Notes: generated by a model from the letters alone, not told the origin. DNA of 64,000 nt from Rehmannia glutinosa (GCA_016081115.2 JABTTQ020002617.1:62001-126000); one strand, 5' to 3'. Positions 44,434 to 56,258 are shown, counted from the stretch's first letter. Translations and numbers: made by a program.

Positions 44434-45290
44434 TATCTTTCGAGCTTCATTATTCATTCACATATTCACTGTTCATTCCTCCTCTTCGCTAATATTCTTT
44501 CTTTTTGAAAATTAGACCACAAAATAAACTTTCTATAAGCTCTAAAACTAGGGATAAACTATTTTAAGTTAAAAGCTCAAAATATTGCTAACAATAAACA
44601 AAGTTAAGACTCAAAGTGGCTAACTAGGGAATCATCAGTTCATAGGTAAGCTATTTAGGCTAAGTAGATTAAAACAAAAATGGCCTTAAATCATCTTCAA
44701 AAATTGCACACACATGTGGTTTCAGTAAAGTTACCACTGCAAGTTCTAGAACAACATGAATGACACATTCAACAAAAATAAGTCTGCACAAGATAAAAAG
44801 GCACAAAAGATCATAGGTTTATTATTTTTGTCGCTTCATGCTCAAATACCAAATTTTCTCAATCAACCAAATAAGAAAAATACATCTTTTCAAAATTTAA
44901 CACACGTTCACCAAGTACTTCTTCTCATGAAACCAAGTGTTCATAGTAAATCATACGAAAGCTTTTTATACTAATTCTTACTTCTAAACCTAACTCACAC
45001 AAAAGCAATAAACGTATTAAAACAATAAGCGTGCTAATGAAATAAAAAAAATTCATTTTTTTTTTAAATCCTATGCAAAATTTATTTGTTTCTACATGCA
45101 ACCTATATGTAATGCACACGGGCAAAATATAAAATCACGCATTCTTGATAGCCCCCAAACTTAAATCATATTTCGTCCCGAATATATAAGGAAGTTATCA
45201 AAAGAAAGATGGATGCGTGATACGTAATTGCTTCATCTATTGTGGCAAAGGATAGTGGCCCGACCACTTTGTCATTGCTCCATTATTTTC
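43946..45290. other. Non-coding 3' internal part of element D
   Basis: No coding sequence is supported. It includes the phrase AAAAAGGACTTTGTC and other words seen downstream of pol in Athila-like elements, and a trinucleotide microsatellite at 44384-44433. Open frames with long Asn or Leu runs here only reflect that microsatellite. Confidence 0.5.
44384..44433. repeat. (ATT)n microsatellite
   Basis: About sixteen uninterrupted ATT/TTA units. It lies in the non-coding part of element D. Confidence 0.95.
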
Positions 45291-45292
45291 AT

Positions 45293-46119
45293 TTATTCCA
45301 ATACTTTTGCTTGAAAGTCGTCAAAATATTCATACAATTTCGCACATTTGGTAGGAAACAATAGTTCCTCCTCCACTGGATGGGTCTCGCTTGTGCCCTG
45401 GAATGCATATTGAAAGTGGTCCGGAAGAGGTTTACGTTCTGGTGAAGCAGGGAGTTCGTTCGTCAAATCCGTATGTGAGGGAGCAGTTCGCACGACCGGG
45501 TCGTGTAATTTCGCACGCCAACGTGCCTCTGTCCGAGCTTCTTTTTTGGGAACTTGTTCTTCCACTGAATCTAGAGCAACCACATATTTAAGTATATATT
45601 CGTTAGTAACATCGAAACACATACCTTGAGACCCTTTAGGTTGATCATTAGAACATCTATCTTCGGCCCTTCGGGGACAAAAGTAATTGTAGGCTGCTCC
45701 TCTCTTTCTTTCTACACTGTCTCGTTTGATATATTTGGGCTCTCATATTCAACACCACTCCACAGATGAATGGCATTGCATTGCTCCCTTGGGTTTATCA
45801 CCGTATCGCTTGGGAATCCGCCTTTTTGATGTTGGCTTCCCAATAATGTTGCTATTTGAGCCATTTGTATCTCCAAAGATTTCAACCTTGCGCTTCTATT
45901 TGTATTCAACTGAAACCTGTTCATCAATTCTGTAAATTTTAGCCTCATCCTATTCAATTTGGCTCGTGTCTCCCCGATGAATGAGGCCAACATATCTTCC
46001 AGAGATGGCTTCTTGGCATCCATTGTCTCAATTGCTGATGAACGCGTAATCATGCATTTGCCTTGCATCAACAAAAACAATGTTAAAAACAAAAAGAAAA
46101 AATAAAAAGGATGCATCAA
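45293..46119 (-). pseudogene. Athila-like gag remnants of element D
   Basis: From 46119 the minus strand reads MITRSS.IETMDAKKPSLEDML, ASFIGETRAKLNR, LEIQMAQIATLLG and GGFPSDTVINPREQCNAI, the C-terminal gag zone of Athila-like elements. A second piece (45622-45293) has ERKPLPDHFQYAFQG and LYEYFDDFQAKVL, which resemble the gag-pol linker. The central gag core is missing. It is related to, but not identical with, the element B gag. Confidence 0.8.
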
Positions 46120-46164
46120 TTAACATTGAACAATTTATTACTATATCTATGTAGAATCTTTAAA

Positions 46165-46325
46165 CCCCGACAATGGCGCCAAAAACTTGATCGTGGAAAT
46201 CTTTTCACTATCTTTGCAGTGGTACAATGTAGCTAGCAGAGAGCAACAGCAATGCCGTATTCATCGGGGATAGAATACGAAACACGAGAGTACGAAAATG
46301 TCATATTTCAGTTTAATTGTTCCTT
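46165..46325 (-). repeat. Primer-binding site and truncated 5' LTR of element D
   Basis: Minus-strand TGGCGCCATTGTCGGGG (46165-46181) is a tRNA-Asp-type primer site. To its right, 46188 to about 46325 matches the last 140 bp of the LTR family and then stops. The rest of the 5' LTR has been lost. Confidence 0.8.
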
Positions 46326-46329
46326 TTGC

Positions 46330-46654
46330 AAAACCAAAAATAGAATTGAAGAATTTTAAAATGCAAGAAGATCAATTTTTCATAGCTAATTTATTAGTTT
46401 TTTTTTTGCGTTTTTCTCTATGGTAAATTATATTGAGCAATCTTTTTTTATAATTTATTTTAATAAAACCGAAATGTTAAAGGTTGGGTATTGTATTTTT
46501 GCTATTATATATCTTATTTTTTAATGTTAAAATCAATGAAATTTTATTTGTTCCGCTGATTTTATTATTTTTAATTTTTTTATGTAAACACAAGGGCCTC
46601 ATTTTTTTTATTCGCTCTAGGCCCCTCCAAACTTAGGATCGGATCTGGCAATTA
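46330..46654. other. Non-coding junction sequence
   Basis: AT-rich sequence between truncated element D and Copia K. The end reads CTCTAGGCCCCTCCAAACTTAGGATCGGATCTGGC in overlapping short words typical of a hAT-like terminus, but no opposite end was found. No gene is present. Confidence 0.35.
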
Positions 46655-47645
46655 ACACTTAGTTTTGAGCCAAATATTTCACACCTACGCACTTTTGGAT
46701 GTGTTGTCCAAGTGCTAGTTCCACTTCCTCAGAGAAAAAAAATGGGTCCACAACGTGGACTTGGTATATACATTGAATTTGTTTCTCTGTCAATTACTTG
46801 ATATTCAGAACCATATTTACCGCTTGTTTTGCGAGTTGTCATTTTGATGAAACAATGTTTCCATCAATGGAAAAAGATAAAGATGTGTTACAAATGATAA
46901 ACAAAGGTTAGTTGAGAATCTTTCCTGGAATGAACCAAGTTTATCCCATTTAGACCCACGTACCTCTAAATGTGAAAGTAAGGTGAGTAGAATCATTCAT
47001 TTACAAAATATTGCCAATAGACTTCGTGATACATTTAATGATGCTATCAAAATCACGAAGTCTCTTATTCCGACTGCAAATGTTCCAACTAGGATTATTG
47101 TTCCTGAAGAACATAAAGAATGAATGATGATGTCCCACGACAAAAAGGTGGCATACCTATTGGCTCAAAGGATATTGTTCCTCGAAAAAAAAGGTTAGAA
47201 GCAAGCTCCAAATAAATCTGTAGAACCTAATATCTTATAAAATATAGAAATCAAAAATTCTGATAGCACTGAGAATCCAATGAGTTATTGTAATGAGGTA
47301 TGTGATCAAAATGAAATAATTATTGATATAATTTTGCAATGAGTTTCTTGAGAAATCATGGATGATGAATATGATAGTGAACCACATTCTATAAAAGAAT
47401 ATCGTCAGAGGTAAATTACTTGAACTCTAGATGTAAAGCCCATTGGATACAAGTGGGTATTTATTCAAAAAAGAAATGAGAAAAATGAGGTCGTGAGGTA
47501 TAAAACCCGACTCGTAGCTCAAGGATTCTCCTAGAGATCCAGGATAGATTATGATGAGACATATTCACATGTTCCGTTTTCTCATCAGTATAATTGTGAA
47601 TGAGAGTTTGGACATTCGTCTAATGGATGTAGTAATTGTTAGGAA
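46655..47645 (+). pseudogene. Copia K fragment: integrase end to RT start
   Basis: Plus-strand readings in shifting frames give ISHLRTFGC, MGPQRGLGIYIGF, SHLDPRTSKCE, IIHLQNIANRL, then PIGYKWVFIQKRNEKNEVVRYKTRLVAQGFS, IDYDETYSHVP and SLDIRLMDVV. These are the integrase C-terminal to early RT parts of a Ty1/Copia polyprotein. Stops and frameshifts are frequent. Both sides are cut, by junction sequence on the left and Gypsy E on the right. It belongs to a different Copia group from F. Confidence 0.88.
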
Positions 47646-47694
47646 ATTTATTGTATAGATTTTGATGATTCTTAGAAAATTTTGTATTAGGGAT

Positions 47695-48640
47695 TCATAA
47701 TGACCATACCGAGAATGAAACGCGTTTTTTGGAATGTCTTCCTCTCGAATGCGCAATTGATGGTAATCAGACCTCAGATCGATCTTGGAGAAATACCCAG
47801 CACCCTGAAGCTGGTCGAATAATTCCTCAATTCTAGGGAGAGGGTACTTGTTCTTGATGGTTACCTTATTGAGTTCACGATAGTCAATGCACAATCTCAT
47901 CGATCCATCCTTCTTTTCAACAAAAAGAACCGGTGCACCATACGGTGAGAAACTCGGCCTGATAGATCCCTTATCCAGTAAATCTTGTAGCTGATCCTTG
48001 AGTTCTTTCAATTCTACAGGGGTAATCCGATATGGTGCCTTGGATATTGGAGTTGTCCCAGGCACTAACTCTATAACAAATTCCACCTCTCTCTTTGGAA
48101 GAACGCCATTAATATCTTCCGAAAAAACATCGGGGTATTCATAAACAATAGGAATTTGGTCAATCGAGGGGCGTTCCTTAGGAACCTCGGTTATTAAGGC
48201 CAAATATGCCTCGCAACCTTTGTTCACGAGTTTTCGAGCTTTCATAGATGTGATGATAGGGATAATGGGTTTGGGTGAAACTCCTTGGAAGAACAATTGG
48301 GAGTCGTGAAGATGATTGAAGATGACCCTTCAAGATCGACAATCAATCGTTGCATGGTGCTTGGACAACCAGTCCATTCCCAAAATGACATCAAAGTCAT
48401 GAATATCCAATCCAATAAGATCAACAGATAACTCCTTCTCATCAATAGTAACCGGACAATTAGTGTACACAAGGGTTGAGTTCATGATATCCCCTTAGGG
48501 GATCGATACATTGAAGTCTGTGTCCAATGAAGAGGTGTAATTAGATAGGTTCTTAGCGAATTTGGAGCTCACGAAGGAGTGCGAAGCTCCAGAATCAATT
48601 AGGACATAAGCAGATATACCACAAACATTCAAAGGTCCTA
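47695..48640 (-). pseudogene. Gypsy E protease and reverse transcriptase (truncated)
   Basis: Protease has an intact AYVLIDSGASHSFVSS active-site motif near 48620-48575 and DVILGMDWLSKHHATIDC near 48390-48340. After a frame change the frame 48296-47695 reads on through EYPDVFSEDINGVLP, PISKAPYRITPVELKELK, APVLFVEKKDGSMRLCIDYR, KNKYPLPRIEELFDQLQGA and FHSRYGHYE, covering the first RT motifs. The catalytic F(I/A)DD block is missing because the element is cut there. Confidence 0.9.
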
Positions 48641-48789
48641 TGAAAATAAATACACGCTTAAAACATGCACAAATCTAATGACATGGAATTCATAATTAAA
48701 GGTTAAGATAGATGGGTACCAGCCACCACGATGTTGCTTCCTCTGTTACAACTTGTGTCATAGCAAATACTCGAGCATGGGCTGGCTTC

Positions 48790-49718
48790 TTCTTATCCAG
48801 GCAAAATTGCTATATATGTCCACGCTTCTTACAATTGAACCAAGCTCCCAAACTTTGCAAACATTCACCCAAATGTGTCTTCCCACACTTCGCACAAACA
48901 GTCACGGTTGCTTATTTTGTGGAGCACCTTGTGGGGTCTGCACTTGTTTCCTTTTCTGACCATTGTTACTCCACACCTTTGTGTTTCCAGTTTTAAACTT
49001 TGGTCCTCCTTGATGAATCCTCACCTCTTCTCTATTAACTGCCTGAGCCCTTTCCACCAACATTGCCTTGTTGATGACTTCACGGTACATAGTAAAGCTC
49101 AAATGGTGCCACTACAAGCTTGATCTGAGGCCGCAGTCCTTTCTCAAATCGTTTGGCCCTTCGTTCCTCAGTAGAAACTAAATCAGGAGCAAACTTGGAT
49201 AGCCTAGAAAATTCAGCCTCATACTGAGCCATTGTACGGCTCTCCTGCTCTAGCCGTACAAAATCCCTTTCTTTCTATTGGTGGACACTTTTGGGAAAAT
49301 ACTTATCATTAAAGACTTTCGTAAACCTCTCCCAAGTAAAAGGATGTGTGTCACCCTCAATCTGACGTTGTACCATCCTCCACCAGTCATATGCATCACC
49401 TCGCAGTATGAACGTTGCATAGTTAACTCGTTCCTTATCAGTGCAATCAATAACAGAAAATATCTTTCGCATCTCCGTAAGCCACCCTTCCGCTTCAATA
49501 GGATTTGTGGTGCCTGCAAAGGATTGTAGGGATAACCTAAGGAAGTCCAATAGATGATTCCTTTCCGGAGCCTCAGCTCTTCTGGGCTGAACATTCTGAC
49601 CATAAGTAGCCAATGCTTGGACAAGGGCCTCAACAGTCACGGTGGTCACTTGAGCATTGTTTTTGTTGTTGTTAGTACCATTGCCATCATTGTGCGCAGC
49701 GCGAGTATTGCGACACAT
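48790..49718 (-). pseudogene. Gypsy E gag with two zinc knuckles
   Basis: From 49718 the frame reads MCRNTRAAHNDGNG, then the retrotransposon gag core with FAGTTNPIEAEGWLTEMRKIF, YATFILRGDAYDWWR and TWERFTKVFNDKYFP. A stop after KSVHQ is followed in the same gag by RDFVRLEQESRTMAQYEAEF. Near 48915-48805 come two knuckle-like motifs, CAKCGKTHLGEC and FNCKKRGHI.QFC. Only a few breaks separate it from an intact gag. Confidence 0.88.
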
Positions 49719-50063
49719 GATTGGTTAGTTGTTATAGGTTCACTAGATTCGATAACTAATCATAATCATAACTAAATTCTATTATGGTATTGATCTATCG
49801 AAGCATAACACAATAAAATATAAAGTAAAACGATATCTTTTGAAGTTCCATTATCTTCTATTCGATCCAAGCACTCAATAAACATTCACATAAGTAGGCA
49901 TTTCATATAGACATAAACATACAATTTCACATTAGTAAAAGTATAAAGTTTACTATATTGCGGAGGGAGATGCTCTAAGCGCGACTTGAAACCCATGACT
50001 TGTTGACTTTAACTTGTCAAAAATTAAATCGTTTTAAGTCTATAGAACTTTTAGAAATAATCT

Positions 50064-50076
50064 GGCTCTGATACCA
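50064..50076 (-). promoter_or_regulatory. Primer-binding site of Gypsy E (initiator tRNA-Met type)
   Basis: Minus-strand TGGTATCAGAGCC stands five bases after the LTR end (GGGCGCTACA). Confidence 0.9.
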
Positions 50077-51149
50077 CTAAATGTAGCGCCCTTTTCTATC
50101 TTACTTAAATTTTAAAATGAAAAATAATAATAAAGAAAACACTCTAAAGAAATCCTTAAAAATAAGGAATAATAAAAATCATACTTAGTTCAAAAACCTT
50201 GCAGCGGAAATAAATACTAAAACTATTAGTCTAAAACAATCATATGGAAAAATAAAACAACGTTCAACATTAAATATACTAATAAGTCAAAATCCAAAAA
50301 CATAAGATAACTGAAGGACATGGGTTTTCTAAGTCACTGCGCCCCGCCATCTCCCTCCTCTTCATTATTCTCATCTGGAAAAAACATTCGTGGAATGAGC
50401 TTAAAGGAGCTCAACAAGTAATCGAATGCATGCTTAATGCAATGACTCAACTTAGTTAAACTGTACATTTTCTTCACTTAAAATCTTTTTGTGTACATAC
50501 TTAAGACTTTATCTTTCTTTCTTTCTTTCTTTCTTTTTGTAAAACGTTCTTAGGACGCGAGCTCACTTGGTAACACATTGTTCTGATCAGGGTCGCAGTG
50601 GACCTTGTTATTTGGAACCCGATTAATATTTTGCCCGAAGACCATTTCTTTTCATTTTGCCCGAAGGCCTTTTCCTTTAATATTAACGTTAGTCGCAAAC
50701 GGCACATTGTCGGAATGCTGGTCCCCCGCTCCCATTTTCCACTCACTCCAGCATCATAGAACATTTTGCACCCATTTTATTTTTGAAGAACATTATCAAT
50801 TCTAAACCTTTAAACTTGAGTTTACTTAATCTTGGGATGCTCATGAAGTGCAATGAACATACATTAACATGATACATGAATCGAAGTGATGCCACTTTAA
50901 TTGAATACGAACATAAACTTAAAGACATAAACATAATAATTAAATCACATTAATTAGCGAATATATTAAAAGTAAACATGACTTAAAACATGTAAATAGG
51001 AATAAACTGACATTTAAGATACTCAAAATTAATTGGGGAAAATCTTATATTCATTTACTCAAATTGTAGGTCCCAAGAGGTGTGGTGTAAGGTTTAGAAG
51101 GGGTGATAAACCTTACCAAATTTTCACTTTTTAGTTTTTTTAAAATATT

Positions 51150-52544
51150 CAACAGAGTTTACTCAAATTAGCTAAGTCCTTGGGGGACAGCTAGGTTGGC
51201 TTTCTTCAGCAAAGTTACCCACTCAACAGACTAGACTCAGCTGTTGATAGTATAACTTAGTTGTGTCAGCTAACACTTAACTTTTAGATGATTTAGTTTT
51301 AAACAGTGGAAGACTTAACACCCTTTGTAAATTTTAAGCATGTTTTAACACTTGTTTTTCGCACTTGTTATTATCAATAGAATTGCAATTTAACTTATCA
51401 GCAAATATAAAAGTACGCAAGAAAGTAAGTTGTTGAAAGTAAATGACACAAGCAAATTTTATAGTGGTTTGAGGATGGGGTAATTCATCTAATCCACTCT
51501 TCTCCAACTTCTGGAGGAATACACTAAGTAATGCATCGGTTACAAAGCGTTCTTGATCAGAGACGCCTTGATCACACAATTGGCTTCTCTTGCGACTCAG
51601 CTTCTTCACTAGACAGTTGCCTTGATACTTCAGCTCCCTTAAAGCCTTTGGAATTGATCATACAGCCTTCCAACACGCTTGAAACTTTTGGTTCGACCTT
51701 GAACCTTACTACAGCTCCTTCAGACTTGGAGAGTAGATCCCTTTTGTTCTTTAAAACTTTTCCTCTTCAACTGGTTGAAGTATTATTTCCTTCACATCGT
51801 GTGTTGGATCGAGTTCCTTCGAGTTTTTGGCTTGAGGAATTTCTTGTTAAGCTTTGAGAATATTTGAAGGTTTTGCTTGCTTGATAATTTCTTCTAAGAT
51901 CGATTCATAACTTTTTCTCAAATGCTTTCTCAGTCTTTTATAGTGCTCATTTGAAAATTTGCCCGTTGAAGAGATAGGTTATTTTCAAATGACACTTTCT
52001 TGTTTGTTGGCTTGTCTTTTATTAGCCTGCAACATTGTGATGTTGACCTTTCCTCGTATTAAAATGACAGCCTTACCAGGGCCTGGGACACAAGCTTGAG
52101 TGTTTCCCATTAGTTTATTCCTTTTGCATATTTCGGGATAAACACTTTAAGACAGAAAGCGACTTGACTTATTACTATATTGAGTAATATCATGACTTCC
52201 TTCCAACGGATCAATGTCATCGTCTTGACTTGATCGGCCGCTTTACCCTTTGACTTGAGTTTGTTTCATCCTTTAAGGAAAGACTCAACTGTCAGTTCAA
52301 CTGGTAGACTTGGCTCTTTGCTGACTTGACTAACACTTCTTCAATGTTTACACAGTTGTTCTTCAGCTGGATCTCCTTCAGTCGAGTCTGTGCCTTCCAT
52401 CTTGACCATACTCAGGTGACACATAGCTGGGTCTTCACTCTAGTCTTCAGTTGACTTTTTGCATTCTTCGACATAGCTGACTTCACTCAGCTCATGCAGT
52501 CCTATCTATTACAAAGTAGGAATACAAGGAAAATGGGGTGTCAA
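51150..52544 (-). mobile_element. Copia-type LTR, inserted in the Gypsy E LTR
   Basis: It is an inverted homologue of 54372-55443. Shared words are the ACCCCATCCTCGAACCACTATAA equivalent (minus strand near 51487-51465), the GGGTGTTAAGTCTTC region, and the GTGTGATCAA and CTTCTCTTGAAG-type blocks. CTTCAGTTGAC and AGTTGACT words repeat along it. It begins (minus) near TGACACCCCATTTTCC. No primer site or pol is attached, so it may be a solo LTR. Target duplications were not resolved, and the left end is approximate. Confidence 0.55.
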
Positions 52545-52602
52545 CTTCCTATTCTAAGTTTTACATGGTATCATCTAAATCTAATAAATAAATTTCCTAA
52601 CA

Positions 52603-53045
52603 CAAACCTCTTTAGGAAAACCCTACATTCAAATAATTAAGTGAAATCTCTGCATTAATGATTCAAAACTATTTAGGGAAAATCCTACTTTCAATTAGTT
52701 AGGAAAAAATATGTATCCAATTAGTTAAGAAAAAGTACATTTAGTTAATTAGGGATAACCCTGTGTTCAACTAATCATTGAAAATCTTACATTCAATTAA
52801 TCAGAGATAAACCCTATGTTCAACTAATCATGAAAACCTTACGTTCAATTAATTAGTGAACTCTAGAGTCTAGATTCAAATATGATTGGAGAAAAGTCAT
52901 ACGTTCACTTAGTTGGGGGAATAGCCTACATTCATTTAATTAAGGGAAAACTCTATATTCAATTACTCAAACCTCTTTAGGGAAAAACCTAAAATTCAAA
53001 TAATTAAGGGAAAGCCCTACATTCAATTAATTAGGAAATAGGACT
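52603..53045. repeat. Tandem repeat, about 15 degenerate 26-bp units
   Basis: The consensus is close to GGGAAAACCCTACATTCAATTAATTA, with single-base changes and occasional unit fusion. It lies in the Gypsy E LTR or in sequence inserted next to it. No coding potential. Confidence 0.8.
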
Positions 53046-53985
53046 ATAATCGAATTCCTTTTCTCACTTAATTGCGTCTCAACAGCACCTAAGGATATCA
53101 TCTCAGATAATTATATTGTGAGTTTTATGTGCAACAAGATAGCATATTCAATTAACAACTTTGAATCTGTTTTCAAGAAACTACAGGTTTCATAAATAAA
53201 ACTACTAACTCACTTAAGCCTCCAATAAGCTTTTGATGTTGACACATGAATTCACTATTTAATATAATCTAACTAAAAGTAACATGCATTAATTTTGATG
53301 GTGAGTCCATACGTGAATTTCATGCAGTAACATAACAAATACTTTCGGATTTAATATGTTTGCATGATATCAAAGCATAGGTCCGTTCACCTCAGATTTC
53401 AAATAACAGATAAACATTCGATTAGATACATATGAGCTTTCGAGCAGAACACATAAATTCATTTATCAAGATGACGGGATTTTTTTTATTAGACCTCCTA
53501 ATAATTCGAATCGTAATTCTACAAAAGACTACCGAGATTACTTGTCGGTTCAACTTAGGGGTAGAAAAATCTTTTTTTCAGGCCTCTTTAGAACTAATCC
53601 TAAACATAAGATCGCGTACTAGAGTTAGAGAAAACTAATAAAATTATCAAGCTAAAAGATCAATCCTACAAAATTAACAACTTATGCGTCGGAGAAGTCA
53701 CATCTCTTACTTTTCTCCCTCTGGCCGATTCTGCTCTTCCTTAGGTGTCTATTCTGTGTGTTCCCAATGTGTGTGTTTTACTTGTCTTATATCTGTGTTT
53801 TAACCTACTGCTAATTGGGATAGGTTTAGAGTACATGTGCTTATAATTACCTTACTAACAGTATGAGTCTGGTTAATACTCTAGTCCAAACAAAAGCCCA
53901 AAGTGTTTTATAAAACCCAAATAAAATAAAGTAATTATAAAATCTAGAATAATCTAATGAACTAATTAAATATTATCATTACACA
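53046..53985. other. Non-coding start region of the Gypsy E LTR
   Basis: No gene is supported; the 68-codon plus frame at 53432 has no protein family character. T-rich, CCTCTG-containing sequence near 53710-53780 and the TTGTCTTATATCTG words look like LTR promoter/leader sequence of E. Confidence 0.4.
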
Positions 53986-54339
53986 TAGGGGTGTAAACGA
54001 AGTGAGTCGAGCCGAACATGGTATTGTTCGAGCTTGTTTGAATTTTAATCGAGCTTTAAAAATTGTGTTTGAGCTTGTTTAATTATTAATCGAATCGAGC
54101 TCGAACGAAGCTTTGGTCAAACCGAACACCTAATCGAGCTCTTTAGTAGCTTGATATTTTTACACATATTTTATTCTTTTTTAACTAATCGAGTCGAGCT
54201 CGAGGAGCTTTAAATCTTATCGAACGGAAAAATATGTTGAAGCTTGGTTCGTTATGTTAACAAACCGATCTCAAACGATCTTTTAACGATCGATCTCGAA
54301 TCTAGATCGAGTAGCTTGGTTCGCGTTTTTTCAGCCCTA
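53986..54339. mobile_element. hAT-like MITE (TAGGGGTGTAAACGA family), 354 bp
   Basis: Inverted ends TAGGGGTGTAAACGA and TAGGGCTGAAAAAACGCGAA (right end reversed). Identical 8-bp flanks ATTACACA at 53978-53985 and 54340-54347 prove the insertion and the hAT superfamily. The interior repeats TCGAGCTCGA and AACGAACC-like words. It has no transposase. It lies near the start of the Gypsy E LTR. Confidence 0.9.
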
Positions 54340-54371
54340 ATTACACAATTAAATAAATTTGGGTCGTTTCA

Positions 54372-55443
54372 ACCTTCAGTCAAGTACATCAGCTAAGTCT
54401 TTCAGAAGACTTACAACAGAGTCAACCAAGGAATGATGGAGATGACTCCAGTCAAGGGGTAAAGCAGTTGAAGGATTTAGAGTCAACTGAAAGAGTCCGT
54501 TGTATTGAAAGTCAAAGAACGTAACTTACCTGTCTTGGTAATGAAGACAGACCTGCAACATTAAAGTGTTCCTGCTGGAAGAGTGCAAGAAGCTTAAGCA
54601 AATGAGAAGCCTGCAAAACTAGATCCGATCTTTTCAGAAGCCTACAAGTACCATATTTCAAAGGTTGGGTCAACATCAAAGCTGCAGAGACAAGATAAGC
54701 CAACAAACACTAAGTAAGAGTTTGATTTTCGTCTATCTCTTCAACGGACAAATTTTGAACTTCTACTAAGAAAGCCTGAGGAATTTTCAGAGAGAAAAAG
54801 GGAGCATTCATACGAAGCAATGTACAAAATTGAAAGTGTTCAAGAAAGAACTACAAATACTCTCTCAATGATAAATTCATAAACCCTCAAGCCCAATTCA
54901 AAGACACTTCATCCAACACTCACGTGGAAAGATAGAAGTTGTACTTCAAAGTTGAAGACAAAAATATTTGTTCAAGCAAAGGGGTCTATATTTCCAAAAA
55001 GTGAAAGAAGTATAGTGAGGTTCAAGATCGAACCAGAATCATATCTGAAGGAGGGTTGTGTGATCAATTCCTGAAGATTGAAGAGTTAAAGTAGTGAGGC
55101 AGCTGCTTGTAAAGAGCTGAGTCTCAGAAGATTGGTTGGTTGTGTGATCAAAGCAATCCTGGACTGTACTTTTATAACAAAGTTACCGTTGCATTAGTGA
55201 ATTTCTCATGGAGTAGGAGAAGAGTGGAATAGAGGAATTACCCCATCCTCGAACCACTATAAATTATGTGTTCTTTAAATTCCACACGTTAAATTCTGCA
55301 TTTTATTTATTCACTTTGTTTGTTATCCAACTTGATAATAACCAATCAAAAGTATAAGTGTATATAAACAAAGATTTAAACAGGGTGTAAGACTTCTATT
55401 GTAAATCAACAAAACTGATTTTCTATAAGTTAACTTCATTCAG
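54372..55443 (+). mobile_element. Copia-type LTR fragment, plus orientation
   Basis: It is homologous, in inverse orientation, to 51150-52544. It carries AGGAATTACCCCATCCTCGA, then ACCACTATAAATT, TGTTCTTTAAATTCC and the CAGGGTGTAAGACTTC end region. Both ends are cut: Gypsy E begins at 54371 and element G at about 55444. No internal region follows. Confidence 0.55.
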
Positions 55444-55444
55444 A

Positions 55445-55976
55445 TGAGAAAAGAGCCACACGACCGTGTTGCAACTCCAGATGAGCCATATGGCCAGGCA
55501 TTGTGACTTCACATGGTTGTGTGCAGTCCTAGCCACATGACCTGCCAGTGTGGTTTCACACGACCATGTGTGTATGCAAGATTCTGCATTTTCTTGTATT
55601 TTAGGTTAATGTTTGTTTTCTTGCTCGTTTTTTTAAGTTGTTTTCTAGATTGCTTGGGGTTTTGAGTCACCTATATAAGACAAACAAAATATTTATTTTT
55701 TAGAACAAGACTTTTGATATTGAATATTTAATAGAAATTTTTCTCTCCAACCCTTTGGGTTTTTCCAAGTACTTCAAGATTGTTCATCTTGTTGCGAATT
55801 CTAACTTATCAAACAAACTTCCGCATTTGTTTGTGGCGTCTTCACATACCGAGGTTCCTGCTTCGCTAAGCAATGGGCTAAGGTTTCCACCATCTTTAAC
55901 CAAAACTAGTCAAGATCATGGGTTATTCAACATATTGTTGAAGGGTTGTATGCACGGGTTGTTATGGTTCATATCA
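55445..55976 (+). repeat. 5' LTR of element G (left part lost)
   Basis: It matches the 3' LTR from the GATGAGAAAAGAGCC zone to ATATCA at 55976. TATA-like CCTATATAAG lies near 55671. Similarity stops abruptly at about 55444 against the Copia LTR. Confidence 0.75.
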
Positions 55977-55977
55977 G

Positions 55978-55992
55978 TTGGTAATCAGAGTC
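55978..55992 (+). promoter_or_regulatory. Primer-binding-site-like word of element G
   Basis: TTGGTAATCAGAGTC differs from the tRNA-Met site TTGGTATCAGAGCC by an extra A and one change. It follows the LTR by one base. Confidence 0.65.
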
Positions 55993-56258
55993 ATCTAGTC
56001 ACGCTTAATCTATCATGTATCTTTTATTTTTGTTCTTTCTTGATTTTTCTTCCTGTAAGAATTCTAAAAAAATCGAAATTTGCACACACAAAAAAAAATC
56101 AGTGGATAAAAAAAATCCTAATTATACGTGCAAAAAAAAATTCGAAATTATTAAAAAGAAGTGTGGAGTTAGGTATGGACTTCTTGTTTTGAACTTGAAT
56201 TTTTTTTGTTTTTTGTTTTTTTGGTGATTGTTGGTGTTGATTGCAATCGTTATACATC

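Larger units (their letters stand above)
41217..46330 (-). mobile_element. Athila-like Gypsy element D with a nested Mutator-like element
   Basis: Order on the minus strand: truncated 5' LTR (about 46325-46188), primer site, gag remnants, long non-coding part, nested Mutator-like element, purine tract, full 3' LTR (42794-41217). It lacks protease, RT and integrase. Its left end is inserted in Copia F gag next to ATCTT. The right end is truncated, so no duplication can be shown. Confidence 0.82.
47695..54371 (-). mobile_element. Gypsy element E, Tekay/Del-like, 3' truncated
   Basis: Minus-strand order: 5' LTR (54371-50082, with two insertions), primer site, gag, zinc knuckles, protease, RT up to about 47695, where it is cut. 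RNase H, integrase and the 3' LTR are absent. Coding parts are better preserved than in C or N, so it is probably younger. No duplication can be tested. Confidence 0.85.
50082..54371 (-). repeat. 5' LTR of Gypsy E, interrupted by a Copia LTR and a hAT MITE
   Basis: On the minus strand it starts TGAAACGACCC at 54371 and ends AAAGGGCGCTACA at 50082. Taking out the Copia LTR (about 51150-52544) and the hAT element (53986-54339) leaves roughly 2.5 kb. It includes a (CTTT)n run at 50513-50537 and a 26-bp tandem array at 52603-53045. Other open frames inside have no protein character. No second LTR is in the window to confirm its length. Confidence 0.6.

Noticed and set aside
44254..44515. ORFs with long Asn or Leu runs
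   Set aside because: They are translations of the (ATT)n microsatellite in a non-coding part of element D.
52564..52576. TGGTATCATC as a primer-binding site
   Set aside because: It matches the tRNA-Met site only in its first part and does not follow an LTR end in the right orientation.
52603..53045. 26-bp repeats considered as CRISPR
   Set aside because: Units are directly adjacent without spacers and strongly degenerate; this is a tandem minisatellite in a plant genome.
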